Source of the DNA: an uncultured Lachnospiraceae bacterium
GTDB taxonomy: Bacteria > Bacillota_A > Clostridia > Lachnospirales > Lachnospiraceae
DNA length: 7,946 nt
Direction: 5' to 3'
Assembly: GCA_910587905.1 (NCBI GenBank)
Contig: CAJUOF010000098.1
Span: forward strand, 1-7,946
The translations under genes were made by a program, and so were the position numbers. This document shows positions 6,394-7,946 of the stretch, one piece after another (the first letter of the stretch is position 1; each line of letters begins with the position of its first letter). Below the pieces are notes generated by a model. That model was not told the origin of the DNA. It searched no databases and saw only the letters and a list, made by a program, of their open reading frames with translations.

Positions 6394-6405
6394 ACCGTAA
6401 CTATA
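6394..6405. repeat. Direct repeat, right copy, flanking the HicA module
   Basis: ACCGTAACTATA begins three bases after the hicA stop codon and pairs with the 11/12-identical copy at 5841-5852. The distance between the copies, about 553 bases, spans the promoter and both genes exactly. Confidence 0.4.
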
Positions 6406-6409
6406 TTTT

Positions 6410-6538
6410 CTACTGAACATCCCTCACCAGCTCATCTTCAAACCACTCTTCCTCGTAATTGAACTTAAAATAGACATCCGGACTGAACACGTAGCCTGCA
6501 TCCTCGATGTCCCCCGAGCCTCTGCTGAAGATAATATT
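6410..6538 (-). pseudogene. Truncated coding remnant, resembling the N-terminal part of DUF4869 proteins
   Basis: On the minus strand an uninterrupted 42-residue stretch reads NIIFSRGSGDIEDAGYVFSP followed by DVYFKFNYEEEWFEDELVRD, then VQ and a TAG stop. The composition looks like real protein, and the YF--NYEEEWFEDELVRD pattern resembles the opening of DUF4869-type proteins of clostridia; this match is from memory and unverified. No start codon or ribosome site precedes it, because the frame runs straight into the hairpin element at 6537. The expected C-terminal two thirds is absent; AT-rich sequence and hicA follow instead. It therefore looks broken at both ends. It could also be a chance reading frame, though the acidic and aromatic pattern argues against that. 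Confidence 0.5.
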
Positions 6539-6576
6539 TATAGTAAACGACAAAAGTATTTGCCGTTTACTATAAA
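6537..6576. repeat. Near-perfect 40-bp palindrome (hairpin A)
   Basis: TTTATAGTAAACG (6537-6549) and CGTTTACTATAAA (6564-6576) are perfect 13-bp arms. Inside, after a single mismatched pair, CAAA pairs with TTTG around a 4-base AGTA loop, so 17 of 18 positions pair. It lies exactly at the broken edge of the coding remnant and has no T-run on either side, which makes it more like the end of a mobile repeat than a terminator. Confidence 0.75.
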
Positions 6577-6614
6577 CCCTCCAGGGGATACCCTCGCTTC
6601 GCTGGGGCAGACCC

Positions 6615-6670
6615 TGCGCACGATTTTTGTAAGGTAGATTCTGCGCTTACACGCAGCAAAAATCGGCGCA
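6615..6670. repeat. Long stem with nested hairpin (hairpin B)
   Basis: TGCGC (6615-6619), a one-base bulge, then CGATTTTTG (6621-6629) pair with CAAAAATCG (6657-6665) and GCGCA (6666-6670), giving 14 base pairs. Within the loop CTGCG (6641-6645) pairs with CGCAG (6652-6656). The AT-rich half of the stem contains a TTTTT/AAAAA run. Between hairpins A and B is a GC-rich linker with the phrase CCTCGCTTCGCTGGGG, of the kind found in dispersed intergenic repeats. Confidence 0.65.
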
Positions 6671-6705
6671 GCAGACGCCATAAAGAAAAGATTTATGTCG
6701 TCTGC
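6671..6705. repeat. Hairpin C, abutting hairpin B
   Basis: GCAGACG (6671-6677) pairs with CGTCTGC (6699-6705); after one mismatched pair CATAAA (6679-6684) pairs with TTTATG (6692-6697) around a 7-base loop GAAAAGA. It starts on the base directly after hairpin B. The design, a GC arm, one mismatch, then an AT arm, resembles hairpin A. A further pair ACACTG (6715-6720) and CAGTGT (6745-6750) lies between here and the kinase stop codon. Confidence 0.65.
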
Positions 6706-6766
6706 TATAACATGACACTGCCCTCTCTTTTCACAAGGTCTTTTCAGTGTGGCGTGAAAAATGGTC

Positions 6767-7654
6767 CTATGCTTCCGCCAGGAAGCACTGCAGCGCTCCC
6801 ACCAGGTTGGCGTCATTTCTGAATTTACAGCACACGATCTCCGCTTTCGGCACCGCATAAGGGCATTTTTCATAGATTTCTTCCAGATGCTTTTTTATGT
6901 ATTCGAGAAAGACGGGCTGGGCGCTGATGCCTCCTCCGACGGCAAACCGCTCCGGATCCAGCAGAAGCTGGATATTGAAAAGCTGGACTGCGATCTCCCT
7001 CGTGTAATCCGAAAGGCTCTCCAGGGCATCCGCATCGTTCCTGTTCACCGCCTCAAAAACCCGGACTCCGTCCACGTCCTGCGGCCTGAGCCCCTTTTTT
7101 TCGGCAAAGCTTTTACAGAGTGCGGGGACGCCGCAGCGGTTTCCCCATACATAGTCCGGCTCTGCCGACTCCTTCCGGTCGGTGATGATATAGGAAACCT
7201 CCCCTGCGGAAAAATGCCTTCCCCGGTAGAGCTTGTGGTCCTTGATGAAGCCGCCGCCGATCATGGTGCCGAAGATCACCGCAAACCCGTCCGCCACATC
7301 TGCCAGGCTGCCGACGGCCCCCTCCGCCATGGCCGCACACTTGGCGTCGTTTTCCATGTGGATCCGCACCGGACAGCGCTCAGACAGGCGGTCCCTCAGA
7401 TAGAAGCCGTCGTTGTAGCGGAGGGCTCCGCCCATGGCGCAGTATCCCCGGTCAGAGTCAATGATCCCCGTCATGGAGACGGCAATGCCGGAAACCTCGG
7501 GCATCCGGTCATAAAGCCTTCCGATGGTCTCAACGAGTTCCTCTCTTCCCTCCTGCGGAGTCGGCACCTTTCCCCTGGTGAGGAACTCCATCTTCTCCGT
7601 CATACAGGCATATTTGATAAACGTTCCGCCAATATCGATCACCAGTACCCTCAT
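6767..7654 (-). CDS. ROK-family sugar kinase, beta-glucoside-kinase-like (lacks zinc motif)
   Basis: Cytoplasmic ATP-dependent kinase that probably phosphorylates a hexose or a beta-glucoside at the 6-position. It has 295 residues. The ATP loop is DIGGTFIK (7-14), the catalytic Asp is D103 in ENDAKCAAMAE (101-111), the second phosphate loop is FGTMIGGGF (128-136), and the adenosine-side GGGIS is at 240-244, with FRNDANLVGA (278-287) near the end. The usual ROK metal site is absent: the GH dipeptide is replaced by GEVSYIITDR (151-160) and no CXCGXXGC cluster exists. Length, MGGALR (74-79) and the GE-Y-TDR stretch resemble BglK of Klebsiella and Listeria, as recalled. GAGGAGG (7662-7668) sits 7 bases before the ATG. 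Ligand uncertain; N-acetylmannosamine or other hexose kinases are alternatives. Nothing ties it directly to the galactoside operon. Confidence 0.9.
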   Translation of the reverse strand: MRVLVIDIGGTFIKYACMTEKMEFLTRGKVPTPQEGREELVETIGRLYDRMPEVSGIAVSMTGIIDSDRGYCAMGGALRYNDGFYLRDRLSERCPVRIHMENDAKCAAMAEGAVGSLADVADGFAVIFGTMIGGGFIKDHKLYRGRHFSAGEVSYIITDRKESAEPDYVWGNRCGVPALCKSFAEKKGLRPQDVDGVRVFEAVNRNDADALESLSDYTREIAVQLFNIQLLLDPERFAVGGGISAQPVFLEYIKKHLEEIYEKCPYAVPKAEIVCCKFRNDANLVGALQCFLAEA

Positions 7655-7691
7655 CTTCGCTCCTCCTCATATAAGCATATCCAGATAATTC

Positions 7692-7857
7692 CAGGGTGGA
7701 TTCTGACGACTGATCCATCCAAAGCCTGCTGCGCCAACCGTTCCAGCAAGCCCAGAACCGCAGAAGCCACTCGGGAAAGAATCCCTCCTGCCTTCTCTGG
7801 TCTTGCTTCCACGGCGCAGAGGGCTTTTCCTGGATGCAGTCGTCAGAATCCTGCCTG
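7692..7857. repeat. Long imperfect palindrome in the kinase leader
   Basis: The strongest arms are GGATTCTGACGACTG (7698-7712) and CAGTCGTCAGAATCC (7837-7851), perfect over 15 bases. Moving inward the arms keep pairing: CATCCA (7716-7721) with TGGATG (7831-7836), AAGCC (7722-7726) with GGCTT (7822-7826), CTGCGCC (7729-7735) with GGCGCAG (7813-7819), AGCAAG (7745-7750) with CTTGCT (7802-7807), CCAGA (7752-7756) with TCTGG (7796-7800), GCAG with CTGC, and an apical GGGA with TCCC. CAGG (7692-7695) and CCTG (7854-7857) extend it outward. In all about 56 pairs fold a 166-base hairpin, ending 23 bases before the kinase ribosome site. It is either a MITE-like repeat or a structured leader. Confidence 0.75.
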
Positions 7858-7946
7858 TATTTTACGGTTTTTCAAGCGCCTGCAAACACTCTCAGCAATC
7901 GTTCAGGGTCCTCCCGGTTCCCTCCAGCCCCTCGAAATCCTGGACA
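7858..7946. other. Contig end with no recognisable gene
   Basis: No convincing start, ribosome site or family motif is seen on either strand. On the minus strand two frames run in from the edge and stop at about 7872-7895, so the tail of a gene upstream of the kinase cannot be excluded, but too little is present to identify one. Unlike the left end, no adapter sequence is visible here. Confidence 0.4.

Noticed and set aside
6538..6873. 111-residue minus-strand frame across the hairpin array
   Set aside because: It overlaps the end of the kinase gene in another frame and runs through palindromes; no domain or ribosome site. Composition is typical of translated repeats.
7530..7718. 62-residue minus-strand frame at the kinase start
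   Set aside because: It overlaps the well-supported kinase start in another frame and begins inside the long palindrome; no ribosome site was found.
1..7946. CRISPR array, tRNA or rRNA genes
   Set aside because: No regularly spaced direct repeats and no recognisable tRNA or rRNA segments were seen on either strand.

Overview
The window looks like one end of an assembled contig from a Gram-positive gut anaerobe of the Clostridia, most likely Lachnospiraceae. This is inferred from strong AGGAGG-type ribosome sites, fairly GC-rich genes, a lipoprotein-type sugar-binding protein, a CUT1 sugar ABC operon and a BglK-like ROK kinase. No rRNA or tRNA gene is present to confirm the lineage. The first 19 bases are Illumina adapter, not genome.

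Region 20-4403, minus strand, is a four-gene sugar operon read right to left: a solute-binding lipoprotein (GTG start at 4403), two permeases, and a GH36 alpha-galactosidase cut off by the contig end. No ABC ATPase is encoded with it, as is usual for CUT1 importers that share a common ATPase. From the linked alpha-galactosidase the substrate is probably raffinose, melibiose or a related alpha-galactoside. This layout matches msm/raf-type operons.

Region 4404-4789 is the divergent control region. On the minus strand it holds a TATAAT -10 box with a poor -35, and the -35 is overlapped by one of three related half-sites (consensus ATACCAWAAT). Two of these form a perfect 12-bp inverted repeat. 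This suggests activation by the divergent AraC/XylS-family regulator at 4790-5665 (+). Strong hairpins follow that gene.

Region 5751-6540 is AT-richer and looks acquired. It carries a promoter and a two-gene toxin-antitoxin-like pair, a DUF1902/HicB-type protein overlapping a HicA toxin by one base, bracketed by near-identical short direct repeats. A minus-strand coding remnant (DUF4869-like from memory) follows.

Region 6537-7946 contains a compact array of hairpins (6537-6705), a zinc-motif-less ROK kinase resembling beta-glucoside kinase (6767-7654, minus), and a long imperfect palindrome (7692-7857) in the leader of that gene. The two hairpin-rich segments, one on each side of the kinase gene, are the least explained parts of the window. 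They may be dispersed mobile repeats or structured RNA elements. The final ~90 bases hold no gene that can be recognised.
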